A stretch of 64,000 nt of DNA from Halicephalobus mephisto (Eukaryota; Nematoda; Chromadorea; Rhabditida; Panagrolaimidae): the NCBI GenBank assembly GCA_009193035.1, contig SWDT01000127.1:292888-356887 (forward strand). The letters are read 5' to 3'. This document shows, piece by piece, positions 10,686-20,690 of this stretch. The notes below the pieces were generated by a model. The model saw nothing but the letters and a program-made list of their open reading frames with translations, made no database searches and was not told where the DNA came from. A program made the position numbers and the translations under genes. The first letter of the stretch is position 1; the number at the start of each line of letters is the position of its first letter.

Positions 10686-13600
10686 ATGAAACTGGCTTCG
10701 GAATCCTCTGATTCGTTCCCAAAAAAAGAATCCGAAGAAGTTCCAGAAAACGAAGACGAACGAGAAATGGACATGTACGAGTTCATCAGGACCGTCGACA
10801 GAGAAAGCAGAGAAGTCAAGAAAATCGTGTAAGTTTATTTATGATAAAAAAAACTAAAAAAATCATCTTTTTAAAAATTTTCAAAGATTTTCAAAAATTT
10901 TTAAATTTGGAAATTTCCTAAAATCTTTTAGAATTTAATGTAGATTTCTAAAACTATTTGGAACTCGAAATTCTGGGAATTTTAGGAAATTTTAAAATCC
11001 ATAAAGACCTTGTAAAATTTTTGAAATCCTCCAGAATCCAGTGAAAATTTCTAAAACTATTTAGAATCAAAGATTCTGAAATCTGTGAATCTCGTAGAAG
11101 TTTCCAAAGTTCTTCAGAATCCAGTACGAACTTCTGAAACTATTTGGAACTCGAAATTTTAGGAAATCTTAAAATCCATAAAGACTTTGTAAAATTTTTG
11201 AAATTCTCCAGAATCCAGTGAAAACTTCTAAAACTATTTAGAACCAAAGATTCTGATATCTGTGAACCTCGTAGAAGTTTCCAAAGTCCTCCAGAATCCA
11301 GTTAAATGTTCTGGAATGAAAACCCGAAATTTCGAATTCTGAAAGTCCTTCGAAAATTTTAAAAATCTTTATCCAAAAAATTCATAAACATGTTTGTTTT
11401 TTTGAAAATAAATTTTTTATTACAGTAATTTCAAGAACAAGATGTTTTTTAAATTCAGATTTTTGTTGTTTAATATTATAGTTTTCGAGATATCCGAAAC
11501 TAAAATTTTTTTTTTGAAAAACAAAACTTTTTTTTTGAAAAACAAAAATTAAATTAATATTTATTATTTATTATTCAATCAACTTCCTTTCGTTCTCAAC
11601 CCCCAAAATTCGATATCGCTCATGGCAACAGCCAATTTTCACAGTTTATCTTTGAAACTTTTTTATAAAAAATTTAGTTTTAATTATTTCAAAATTCGAA
11701 AATAATTAATTTCAAAATTACTGTATCGTTGAATCCGCGTGTAAAACGAAAATAGAATTTTTAATAAAACGACAGTAATACGTGACAGTAATAGTAATAA
11801 TAGTAATGGTGAAGTTGATGTTTAAATTCCAAACTGTCGAATTTGAACTAATTTAAGTTCGAAAATTGACAAGATTGATTTTTGAGTTGAATTACTTTGG
11901 TTAAAATTCAAATACAGTAGAATTTCGATATAAGATACCCCTGCTATAACGTATTTCTTCTTATAGCATATGATGTGAGTGAGTTTGGTTAGTCTGTCTT
12001 CGAATTGACCCCCGATATAATAACCTTTTCTTATAAGATATGCTTTACTCGGTCTCAAGGGGTATTTTATATCCAAGTTCGACTGTATTTCGAAATCTCT
12101 AACTCGAAGTATTTCGAAATTTCTAAACTATAAATACAGTAGAACTTGGATATAAGGTACCCCCGGTATAAGATATCTCTTCTTATAGCATACGGTGTGA
12201 ATGAATGAGTTTGGTTAGTCTGCCTTCAAATTTACTCCGCTATAATATATCCTTTCTTATAAAATATGTTTTGCCCGGTCCCAAGGGAGTACCTTATATC
12301 CAAGTTCTACTGTAGTTCGAAATTTGAAAAATTCCATCGCTTTGTCGACCTGTTTTTGGAATTATATGACGATATAAGCTAGATTGGAATTAGTCCATGT
12401 CTAATCTGTGTGTTAGATCATCCACCTATCCACTTGAACACAAAGCTGCACAATGTTGGTCCCGAAAGGAAATATCCTGAGGCTAACGAGAAAGTTACAA
12501 TTATACAAGTGGTGGGAAGTTTAGTTGATTGGATATTGATTATTAATTATCAATTTGTGCTTATTTCTCGTTTTTACGTGAACCAGAAACTCCACCACGG
12601 TCTAACACCATGTTCGTGATTCCCAACTTGTCTTCCATTGTCCACATTTATCCAAGAAACTTGTTAATGTTACTTTTTTGCGACTTTTCCGTATCCGCCG
12701 GTCTGTGATGATCCTTCTTTTTTGCATCTATCCTTCGGATTTACTGTAGTTAATTATTTTTTGTAAAGTTGCCACCTGGTCAGGCTCGGTAACCTAGTTC
12801 CCCAACCAGGAATCCAACTCGGGTCCCGTGATTGCCAGTCACGTGCTCTACCAAGAAAAGTTGGAATTCTAAGGTTCTGAAAAGTCAACAACTTTGTTTA
12901 ACATCAAAATTGTAAATTTCGAATTTCCAAATACAACTCCGAATTCATTCTGAAATAATCAAAAATTTTAAAAACCGAATTTCCCAATCAATTTCGAGTT
13001 AATTTTTATTCAAAAATTTAAAATTAATTTAAAATTGATTTTCTAAGTGGAAAATTATAAAAATAAAAATTTAAAATAATTTCTTAATAATTTTAAAAAC
13101 AAAAATTTTAAATTAATTTTATAATAATTTAAAAACAAAAATTTAAAATAATTTCTTAATAATTTAAAAAATAAAAATTTAAAATTAATTTTATAATAAT
13201 TTAAAAATAAAAATTTTAAATTAATTTTATAATAATTTTAAAAATTAAAAGTAAAAAAAACTGATGGTTTTATCTGGTATTCTTTTGACCTACAGTACCC
13301 CAGTTGATTGATGCGCAGGGATTTCGCGCCGGGACCGTGCTCCCTGGGTTGCTTCGTTTTTACTGAAGAATTCTCGATTGGACAATATTATAAATATTAA
13401 TTTTGATTTAAAAAATACCATTGATTTTTTTAATTTTAAAAATTTTTATATTTTTAAAAATCAATTAAAAAATAAATTTTCTTCACAAATGAGGATATTT
13501 ATAAAAATTGTTATTTTTTATTTTTTCATAGTTATTCAACTTTTTGCAATATTAAATAATTTCTTGATTTTATATTTCCAGAGGTACTGGTAATTCGTCT

Positions 13601-14965
13601 CCAGAATCCCAATCTAGCCTAAAATCCAGCAATTCAAAAACAAAATTACTTCCGGAAAACGAAAGAAAACTCAGCGAAGACGGGCCTAAAATTATGAAAC
13701 CAGCCCTCAGAATGAAGGCTTACAAAGGAAGAAGACAACAAACGTTTCATTCACTCGAAGCTTATGCCCTCAACGACGACGACGTAAGTACTTCTTTTGT
13801 GATGGTTGATTCCCTGAGGCAATGACTTTGATTTATTTTTATTTCACTTTTTTTTAAATTTGAATTTTTCGATTAAGTTGTTCAAAATCAAAAAATTCAT
13901 CGATCTAAAAAAATTTAATTTTACAAAATATGAGATCAATTGCCGCAGGAAACAATCATTATATAATTTATTTTTTTTTAATTATTTTAAAAATTAAAAT
14001 AGTCTAAAAAGATAAAAAAAATGGACTACGTGATGGTTGATTCCCTGAGGCAATGACTTTGATTTATTTTTATTTCACTTTTTTTTAAATTGATCTTTTT
14101 AGTCCTTGTTTATTACGTTAAATTAATCCAAAAAAGTACTTGTCTAAAAAATAAATTTTACAAAATTAGAAAATTCTCATCTAGTCAGTTTCATCATGTT
14201 TAAATTTTCTTAAAAAGTAGTCATTGCCAAAGTCTATAAAGAGGTCAGCACCAAGATCAAATCTGCAGATTGCGTGCAATATTTAGGCAAGATAATCAAA
14301 GTCAAAATCGAAGCAAAATCTGCAGGTTGCGTGCAATATTTAGGTAAGATAATCAAATTTGAAGTAAAATCTGCAGATTGCGTGCAATATTTAGACAAAT
14401 TAATCAAAGTAAAACCTGCAGGTTGCGTGCAATATTTAGGTAAGGTAACTAAAATTAAATCTGCAGATTGCGTGCAATATTTAGACAAATTAATCGAAAT
14501 AAAATCAAAGTAAAATCCGCAGGTTGCTTGCAATATTCGGACAACTCATCTTGCCTAATTACTCTATAAAAATTCAATTTTTCTTAGATGCCGATCTCTT
14601 CATAGATTTCAGCATATGTTAATTTTCTAAAAATTAAATTCCAGTCGGTTTCTACCAACGATGAAATGACATCCATTTCTCAAGACGTCTTGAAAATGCC
14701 TGCAATTGAAGCATTAAGAGTTTCATCACCATCTGTAATTACTAAATCAGGAAATCGAAGAAATTATCAAAAAATCAATTCTGATCCTGCTTTAGTTTCA
14801 AACAGAACAAAAAGTACTTCTGCAAATCCTTCCAGTAGAGAAAGTTCAAATTCAAAAAATGGAAGTAATATAAAACGAGTTCTCCATACGATCGAACAAC
14901 CAGATGGATCTGTCGTTGGTTACTGTACCGAGCATCCTGCCGAAGAACCCAACAAAAAAGATTAA
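10686..14965 (+). CDS. Unrecognised 221-aa protein, three exons with a 2.75-kb intron
   Basis: Exons are 10686-10828, 13582-13783 and 14645-14965. Both junctions use GTAAGT donors and TTCCAG acceptors and fit in phase. An acceptor-like TAGTTTCCAG ends at 10664 and an in-frame TGA lies between it and the ATG, so this is likely a trans-spliced first exon. The protein starts MKLASESSDSFPKKESEEVP and is acidic at first. The middle has a basic stretch (MKAYKGRRQQTFHS). The C-terminal half is Ser/Asn-rich and ends with a more structured segment (VLHTIEQPDGSVVGYCTEHP). No domain is recognised; it may be largely disordered. Intron 1 carries two MITE-like elements, a 186-bp repeat and a tRNA-like sequence; intron 2 carries minisatellite A. 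It converges on the UBX gene, stop to stop 105 bp. Confidence 0.8.
10945..11320. repeat. 186-bp direct repeat, two copies, rich in GAA/TTC
   Basis: The motif GGAACTCGAAATT begins at 10960 and 11146. Both copies continue through CCATAAAGAC and CCTCCAGAATCCAG to GTAGAAGTTTCCAAAG. It belongs to the TTCnnGAA-rich class also seen at 18460, 20700, 23350 and 24080. Confidence 0.8.
11345..11910. other. Intron 1 filler
   Basis: AT-rich, with poly-T/poly-A runs near 11500-11570 and TACTGTA/CAGTAATA motifs near 11720-11800. Nothing else seen. Confidence 0.4.
11915..12085. mobile_element. MITE with pogo/Tc1-mariner-like ends, copy 1 (171 bp)
   Basis: It begins CAGTAGAATTTCGATATAAG and ends with the diverged complement (CTTATATCCAAGTTCGACTG-like), flanked by TA on both sides (11913-11914 and 12086-12087). 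TA duplication and CAGTAGAA-type ends are typical of IS630/Tc1-mariner elements of the pogo branch. There is no ORF inside, so it is non-autonomous. A sister copy lies 51 bp downstream. Confidence 0.75.
12137..12312. mobile_element. MITE with pogo/Tc1-mariner-like ends, copy 2 (176 bp)
   Basis: Its ends are CAGTAGAACTTGGATATAAG and its near-perfect complement ending AAGTTCTACTG, flanked by TA (12135-12136 and 12313-12314). The inner half is also partly palindromic (GGTACCCCCGGTATAAG against CCCAAGGGAGTACC). This copy keeps better inverted repeats than copy 1, so it is likely younger. Confidence 0.8.
12315..12790. other. Intron 1 filler with a GC-richer patch
   Basis: A 69-codon plus frame from 12410 and a GC-richer patch at 12640-12740 show no splice-bounded exon. 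One GGTCCCGAAAGG motif is at 12462. Confidence 0.3.
12795..12854 (-). tRNA. 5'-truncated tRNA-like sequence, probable pseudogene
   Basis: On the minus strand TTGGTAGAGCACGTGACTGG carries an A-box-like segment and opens a perfect 5-bp anticodon stem (CGTGA/TCACG) with loop CTGGCAA, anticodon position GGC. A T-arm with a B-box-like GAGTTGGATTCC follows. The acceptor 5' strand and first half of the D arm are missing, so it is not a working tRNA. It may be the head of a SINE or a decayed tRNA. Confidence 0.5.
13020..13260. repeat. About 55-bp A/T tandem repeat in intron 1
   Basis: Four units of TTTTATAATAATTTAAAAAC, AAAAATTTAAAAT. Confidence 0.75.
13296..13372. repeat. Dispersed repeat copy (CTACAGTA...GGGACCG)
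   Basis: CTACAGTACCCCAGTTGATT followed by GCAGGGATTTCGCGCCGGGA matches the layout at 53866-53945 (CTACAGTAGCTCAGTTGATT, then GCAGGCAATTTCCC) and at 19190. Confidence 0.6.
13797..14093. repeat. Near-identical 63-bp direct repeats inside intron 2
   Basis: GTGATGGTTGATTCCCTGAG and the following 43 bases occur at about 13800-13860 and again at about 14033-14093 with almost no changes, while the DNA between differs. The first copy begins 17 bp after the intron 2 donor. This suggests a recent local duplication. Confidence 0.8.
14250..14560. repeat. Minisatellite A, second locus (inverted), 45-57-bp units
   Basis: Six units contain AATCTGCAGATTGCGTGCAA and TATTTAGACAAATTAATCAA. The reverse complement matches the 241-745 array (TGTCCAAATATTGCAAGCAA, TGTGCAGATTTTACTTC). 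Here it sits in intron 2 of the 221-aa gene. The open frames across it on both strands are periodic and repeat-made. Confidence 0.85.
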
Positions 14966-15070
14966 AATTCAATTTTTTTTAATTTAATTTTTTAAAATTT
15001 CGGCTTGTAACGGTTATTTTTTAAAATAATTTTTCTCACATAAACAATTTCAAAAATCCCGTATATTAAG

Positions 15071-17121
15071 TTATCTTTTAAGCCATTTCGGTAATCCTTC
15101 AATATTTCTTCTTTGAGGTGGAGGTCCTCCATTGTCGTTCCCTGCGGCTTCTGCATTTCTTTTAAATTGGGATGTTTGACTTTCTGATGGAATTTTCGGA
15201 TCATAAGGAATAAATTTAGAATTCACATTTAGCCAATTTTGCGAAATCTTATCTGCTTCATCTACCGTAACTGATTCAAACAATCCTTCTTTAAAAAAAT
15301 TTGACAATTTTTCCGTCGAAATATCCGGTCCAAAATTCACAATAAGGTTAGATTTCGGAGCAAGACCTGAATCAATGAGATTCTTGTACTTGTCACGGGT
15401 TAATTTTTCTTTCAAAAAAAACACAAGATCATATTTGATTGAATTCGAGGCAATAATTGAATCTACAAAATCATATACACTACTGGTAGCTTCTTTGGAG
15501 TAAAAAACCGCTTGAATTGTTTTATTTTCCGGAAGCAGGAAACGAATCACAGTATTCTGGTAAGCGTTTAATTTTCTCTCACGATTCTTGACATCGATGA
15601 ATTTTTTCGGAACAAGTGGTCTTTGGCCATTTCTGAAAATAGATGTGATTCAATTAAAAATCAAAAAACTTACGCTTGATCCTTTAGGCTTCTCTGGAGG
15701 ACTTGTATATCATGGACCGTCGTTTCATAGATTTCATCATCTACTTCCTCTAATTCTTTTCTTTTTTCCTCGTTCAAAATCCTGTCAAAAAGTACTGCTT
15801 GACGTGATTCTGGAGGAATTTCATCAATTTCTTCTTTGATTTTTTCTTCTCCAACGTCGTAGGGAACTTCGATTTTCTTATCTGGGAACTTGAAGTTTGA
15901 AAAATCAACCGGAGGACGACTTGGGGTATTAGCGGCTATGGTTAGATCCTCCATTTCGACGTCCGTACGTAAGGTCCCTTGTTCCGTCAATAAATGGTCT
16001 ACAAGCGAATCCGAACGTCCTGATTGAAGACTGGAATTCAGGATTCTGAGTGTTGCTTCGAGACGTTCAATTTCAGAATTCTGAGGCTGGATTGGAGTTA
16101 TTTCGGTTTCCATTCTTTGATTACTGCAGATGTCAGATTATTTGGCTATATAATTAACAAACTAACCTATTTGCAGCTTGATTTCTTTCTTTTTCCATTT
16201 TTTTGGCATGTTCTTCGGCTTCTTTCTGCATCTGCTCCTCTTGGATTCGTTGTTTTTCTTCCAGTTCTCTCTGATACCTGGCTTCCATCTCAGCTCTTTG
16301 TTGATTTTCCATCTTTCTCTGTTCGTAAACTTGATTCAACTGTTTTCTTCTTTCTTCAACGGCAGTCACTAGTTTATCGATGGCTTGTTTCTCTTCTTCG
16401 CTCAATTCACAAGTAGAAAATCTCAATACAGCTCCTCCAGAGTAGATTCCCATAGACTTCAACGTCGAAGAAGCAAGAACAGAGTCTCCTTTCCACTGAA
16501 AATCAAAAATTGATATATGAAGAAGTCGATATAAGAAAATTAATATATTAATATATGAGGAATTTGATATAAGGTAGGGAATTGATATACGAAAGGAATT
16601 AATATATGAAAGTGAGAAACTGAGGTGTGGAAAAACTGGTAAATTACAAAATTGATATATGAAAATAAACTTACTTGCTTTGAGAGATACGTAATAACTG
16701 CACATTTGCCTTCACCGAGATTCATCAACTCCATCTGGAAGTCCTTAGAGAACTCTGTCAACAAGCCACTGAGGGTCGTTGTGGCCGGGAATGTTTTGGT
16801 TTTTCTGACTCCTTGAACGTCGAGGGCAATTTCGACTTCCATGGCGCCGGTTTTCCTGGTCGAAAGAACCATATCCAGACTGGCATTGTTCGGCAGACCA
16901 CTAAGTCTGAAGGTTAGGCTTTCATCCACTGGCTTCCCGTGAAATTGAAGTTCGTAATGATCGGAATCGTAGCCTTGCATCAGACAAGCGGTTTCGAGAA
17001 CCTGGAAAATCCACTTATAAATTCCGAAAATCACTTTTTTTACCTCTCTTAATAGCTTCCCCGGGGTGATGGGGACCTTACATCGACGAGCATTGGGACA
17101 GACAACTGTTAAATTTGACAT
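15071..17121 (-). CDS. ASPSCR1/TUG-like UBX-domain protein, 581 aa
   Basis: Five exons (17121-17044, 17001-16675, 16495-16167, 16123-15674, 15632-15071) join in phase with good donors and acceptors. Residues 1-75 match the TUG UBL1 domain (start MSNLTVVCPNARRCKVPITP), and a second ubiquitin-like stretch follows. Residues 167-243 are a long Glu/Lys/Gln-rich coiled coil. About 245-395 is acidic linker. About 425-510 is a UBX domain (NTVIRFLLPENKTIQAVF), and the C-terminus ends GLPKWLKR, as in this family. ASPSCR1/TUG proteins bind p97/VCP through UBX; in mammals TUG tethers GLUT4 vesicles and aids p97 hexamer disassembly. A p97 adaptor role in the worm is inference. TTCTTTTTAG just upstream of the ATG suggests trans-splicing. 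Confidence 0.92.
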
Positions 17122-17655
17122 TTTTGAGAATTCTAAAAAGAATAAAAATTAAAAATTTGAAAACAACAAAAACAGAGAACACTGTTCACGTCATCATTCC
17201 TCCTCTGAGGAAAAGTGTTCCTTCTTCGTTGTTGTTAGTGTATTTCGAAATATTTCTTTTTTGACAATTTCCCTCGTGATACAGTGATTTAATTTCAGTA
17301 GTTTACTTCTCCGTGCCAGGCGGAAACAGAATCACATGTGTATTTCACCAGAATGCACAATTTGAATCGGAACGCTGATTCAGCGACGTGAACACGATTT
17401 GATGCGATTTCGAAAACCAAAAATTCCTTCTTTTCAAATTAGAAAAAACAAATTCCTGAGATTCGAGATAACAGTGATTGGTTTAAAGAAGATCAATGAC
17501 TTTGTAGATGTTGAAAGATAAAATAGTTTATTCGGAGGAATTTCTTAAAACAAGTTGTAATTTAATTGGTGGATCATAGAATATTCAGGATCTGTATTTA
17601 ATTTTTGTTAAATTACCTTCCGGAGCAAAAGAATCAAATAAAAAAGTGAAAATTC
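17122..17655. promoter_or_regulatory. 5' region of the UBX gene
   Basis: It contains GATGACGTGA on the minus strand at about 17185-17194, a CRE/UPRE-type core (TGACGTG), within 75 bp of the start codon. No TATA box. The remainder is unremarkable. The regulatory reading is inference from the motif alone. Confidence 0.3.
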
Positions 17656-17659
17656 ATAC

Positions 17660-17765
17660 ATTTCATGTTAAGCGAACAAAGGCGAATTCGATTATTTGTT
17701 AAGCGAACTCAGTTACTGATTAAGCGAACAGAAGCGAATTCGCTTACTTGTTAAGCGAACTTTCG
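17660..17765. repeat. AAGCGAA/TTCGCTT array, second locus
   Basis: Five AAGCGAA boxes, some paired with TTCGCTTA, occur in 30-40-bp spacing (TTAAGCGAACAAAGGCGAAT). Same motif as 6600-6862. Confidence 0.8.
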
Positions 17766-17769
17766 ATAA

Positions 17770-18450
17770 AATTTTTCCAGTGTTTTTTTATAAATTTTCT
17801 AATTTCAATAATTCTCTTCTAAAACTAAAAATACTTTTGTTATTGATTACAATTACTTAATCAATTTTCCGAAATAAACTGCTGGAAACACGGAAAATTG
17901 AGAACTTGAATTTCCGGATCTTCTGAATTGTCTCGTTTCATGGAAACTTCTTTTAGAAATCAATTAGATTCCGAATGTAGTCTTTAAAGATTTTACATTG
18001 ATGTCGAAAGGTTATTTCGAATAAAATGTTGTCCCTTGTTAATAAAAAAGACCCGTGTTGTTGACGTCAGTTTATTTACTATCTTGTTCCAATTTAATTT
18101 ATTATTTACTATTAAAATTACTATTTGTTCAGCTTTTCAGAAGGCTTCTAGATGAACGTGAATTTACTCAAATCACTGGATTTTGTTTTTTCTTGATCTC
18201 CGAGCCTTAGATTTGTCCTGTTAACCATTTCTGCAAAATTCCGACCAAAAAATTTGAAAAAAATTGTTATTGTTTATTATTTGGGATTTTTACAAATGTA
18301 CATCCTTGTTGATGTTTATTAGAATGAGATAATTTTGGTTTTCAATTCTATTATTACAAAAACTAAAAACAGACATTGTTACGAAATAGTTTCGAGAGGA
18401 ATTTTCGGAATTTTCTGGCTCAACATGTTAGCTTTGATGAGATTACGGGG
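17770..18450. other. Intergenic, no gene seen
   Basis: Moderately AT-rich, single-copy looking. A plus-strand frame from 18335 runs 131 codons but its second half (from about 18455) is the GAA/TTC-rich array, so it is not called. Confidence 0.4.
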
Positions 18451-18454
18451 GTTT

Positions 18455-18730
18455 CAGAAGCTTCTATTGGATTCTGAATACTTCTATAAGATTCTAAAGT
18501 TTCAAAAATCCCAAGAGATTCTAGAAGGCTTCAGAAGCTTCCAGAAGATCTTAGGATTTAAGAACCTCCATGGGATTCTGGGAATCTGCATAATTCCAAA
18601 AGATGTTTACAACATTTTAGAAAACGCCAGAAGCTCCTACAAGACTCTAAAGCACTCTAGCATCTTCCATAGGATTCTAAATCATTTCGGAAACCTTAGA
18701 AAACTTCCAGAATCTTCCATTGAATTTTAA
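18455..18730 (+). promoter_or_regulatory. Heat-shock-element-like array upstream of a small ORF
   Basis: GAAGCTTCCAGAA at 18534-18546 is a perfect three-box GAAnnTTCnnGAA. TTCTAGAA at 18519-18526 adds two more correctly phased boxes, and looser boxes continue to 18720. This is the binding pattern of HSF1. It ends about 40 bp before the ORF at 18771. Binding is inference: the same degenerate motif is spread over kilobases elsewhere in the window, so some is repeat background. Confidence 0.45.
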
Positions 18731-18770
18731 ACTTTTTTTCAGAATTTTGGCCTGATTTAAGAATTTTGAA

Positions 18771-18950
18771 ATGACCCCTAATTTTAAAAAAGTCAAGCAT
18801 GATGAAGATCAAAAAAACAATTCTCAAATATTTGGCGACCCGCCAAAAATTACTACCAGCCGGTCAAACGACCTCCGAGTTGGTTCCTGCTACCAACTGG
18901 CGCGAAGAAACTTGCGCGAGAATGCTCAGAATTTTTTGCGAGATGAATAA
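18771..18950 (+). CDS. Small ORF, 59 aa
   Basis: An acceptor (ACTTTTTTTCAG) ends at 18752 and ATG follows 18 bp later, opening MTPNFKKVKHDEDQKNNSQI and on through DPPKITTSRSNDLRVGS to TAA. The composition is protein-like and the acceptor placement suggests a trans-spliced mRNA. A second frame from ATG at 18799 overlaps it and runs to 19038 (79 aa, MMKIKKTILKYLATRQKLLP). Only one can be right, and I prefer the first because of its acceptor. Function unknown. Confidence 0.4.
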   Translation: MTPNFKKVKHDEDQKNNSQIFGDPPKITTSRSNDLRVGSCYQLARRNLRENAQNFLRDE

Positions 18951-19189
18951 TGGGTTTGAGAGCTTTGGAATTTGTTTTGACAAAAATGTCAGATTAGATA
19001 GGATAAATGATCAAGTGGAGGAACACTTAAAATGTTGAAATATGCAGGATCTAAGGTTATTTTCGTCGAGTCATTGATGAAAGAAAGGGAAGTTTGGAAT
19101 AGTTAATAAAAAATTAAAAATAAAAAAAGAATAAAAATGATGAGAATAACGATGAAGTAATAGTGATAAAAAGGGAATGTGCAATGAGA

Positions 19190-19262
19190 CGGCTGTTTGC
19201 CAGCTACAGTAGCCTTGCACAGGCAATTTCCCTTCGGGACCGTTCTGTTTGGATGGCTTTCA
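19190..19262. repeat. Dispersed repeat copy (CTACAGTA...TTCGGGACCG)
   Basis: GCTACAGTAGCCTTGCACAG, then GCAATTTCCCTTCGGGACCG: the same family as 4640, 13296 and 53866. Confidence 0.6.
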
Positions 19263-19267
19263 TTTCG

Positions 19268-19626
19268 TCAGAGTAAATTTTTCCGTGTTTTTTTTGAAAT
19301 TGAATTTCGCAATTTTTTGCTTTTCCCATGACCCTGGATCCTCTTCAGTAGGTCAATAAGCTTTCTTTGAGCCTGTTGTTGCCTGGCACCACGCCAAGTC
19401 CATCTGCCAAGACCCACGATGAGCCGGTTTCCCGCGCGAACGCCATTCAGACTGACCCAGAAGACCCACTCGACTCCTGTCCTTGGAATAAACAATCTGA
19501 TCTTGGCCAGTTGCTGTTCGGAAGTTCCTCCACTCGGCAACCCGAGCTTCGAAAGGAAATGCAACAGTCGATGGGGCTTAATAGGGATATCGGGGATCTC
19601 CGGTTTGTTTGAGATTCGGATTCACC
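19268..19626. CDS. GC-rich island with long open frames on both strands; one is probably an exon
   Basis: On the plus strand an exon could start after CTTCAGTAG at 19351 and run 86 codons to TGA at 19612 (…SAKTHDEPVSRANAIQTDPE…). On the minus strand the frame 19621-19268 is open for 117 codons (…TSEQQLAKIRLFIPRTGVEW…) without an ATG. Both have protein-like composition and mixed third positions, so I cannot choose. The plus frame could be the 3' exon of a gene that includes 18799-19038. Neither shows a known domain. The island stands out sharply from its AT-rich flanks. Confidence 0.4.
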
Positions 19627-19629
19627 GAA

Positions 19630-20345
19630 TTGTACCGCTTTCGGTATGGGATTACCTGTGTTTGAACAAGGTATTTGAATAGACCGAAGTCATTTAGAGA
19701 TATAATGACATGATTACTGTAATTAAAGTCAACGGCTTCTTGAACAAACAATTTTTAATTTTTTTAAACAAAATTACATATTAATGAAATTTAGCGGTTT
19801 CCAAATCTTGATTTATTTAATTAAAGCAATGGACGTGGTTATTTGATTTGGGTTTCGACACGAAAATGATGTCATTTGAATCAAACAAAAATAATTCGAA
19901 ATTATTCATAAAATTAAAAAAATAAAATTTACTTTTTTAATTTAGATAATATAACAATTGTTAAAAACACTTAAAAATGAAATTGAAAGAAAAAGGAAAT
20001 TTAAACATTTTTCGTTCCAGGACCGTTATTTAACAAATTGATTCATATTTTTAAAAATTAAATTTTTATAAAATTATTTTTTTGGAATTTTTATTTTATT
20101 TCGTAATTTATTTATATATCAATTTTTTCGGAATTTTTTAAATTTTATTTCGTAATTTATTTTCAAATATCAATTTTTTAAAGATTTTTATTTTTGTAAT
20201 TTATTTTTAAATATCAGTTTTTTTTTTTAATTTTTACTTTATTTTTGTAATATATTTTTAATTTAAATTTTTCCGAAGTTTTTTTACTTTATTTCGTAAT
20301 TTGTTTTTAAATATAAATTATACGACTAATTTGCGACAGGTATGA
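19630..20345. repeat. AT-rich intergenic with a 57-bp tandem repeat
   Basis: From 20070 to 20330 there are five units of TTTTTATTTTATTTCGTAAT, TTATTTTTAAATATCAA. One GGACCGTT motif precedes them at 20021. Confidence 0.65.
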
Positions 20346-20690
20346 GCGATAAATAATTCGATCCCCGATTTTCCTTTTTCTCGGTCAGTTGACATTTGGC
20401 CTTTTAGTTTGACGGTCAGCTGACAAATTGCTCTTGGCCGAACGCCAGAGTCTTACCGCGATTTAATTATCTTCTCTCCTCGAAAAGGATTTGTCCTCTC
20501 GATGGAATGTCAAGAATGTCCGTCCAATCATTGATCGAAAATGACCTGTTTGAAATTTAAAAATTTAATTTTTGCGGATTTTTATCCACGAAGATATTTG
20601 AAAATTAAAAAACAAAATTGACGGATTTGATAAAAATCAGAATTTTTAATATTGAAGAAAATTTAAAATTTAGATTTTTTGAAATTTTTG
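20345..20690. other. GC-richer patch, no exon resolved
   Basis: 20380-20530 contains paired GGTCAGTTGACATTTGGCC and CGGTCAGCTGACAAATTG segments (an imperfect direct repeat with a CAGCTGAC core), but no splice-bounded frame. Confidence 0.3.

Noticed and set aside
14234..14533. Long frames on both strands in intron 2
   Set aside because: Pure minisatellite translation with a repeating peptide.
18335..18730. 131-codon plus-strand frame
   Set aside because: Its second half is the GAA/TTC array; absence of stops is a by-product of the repeat.
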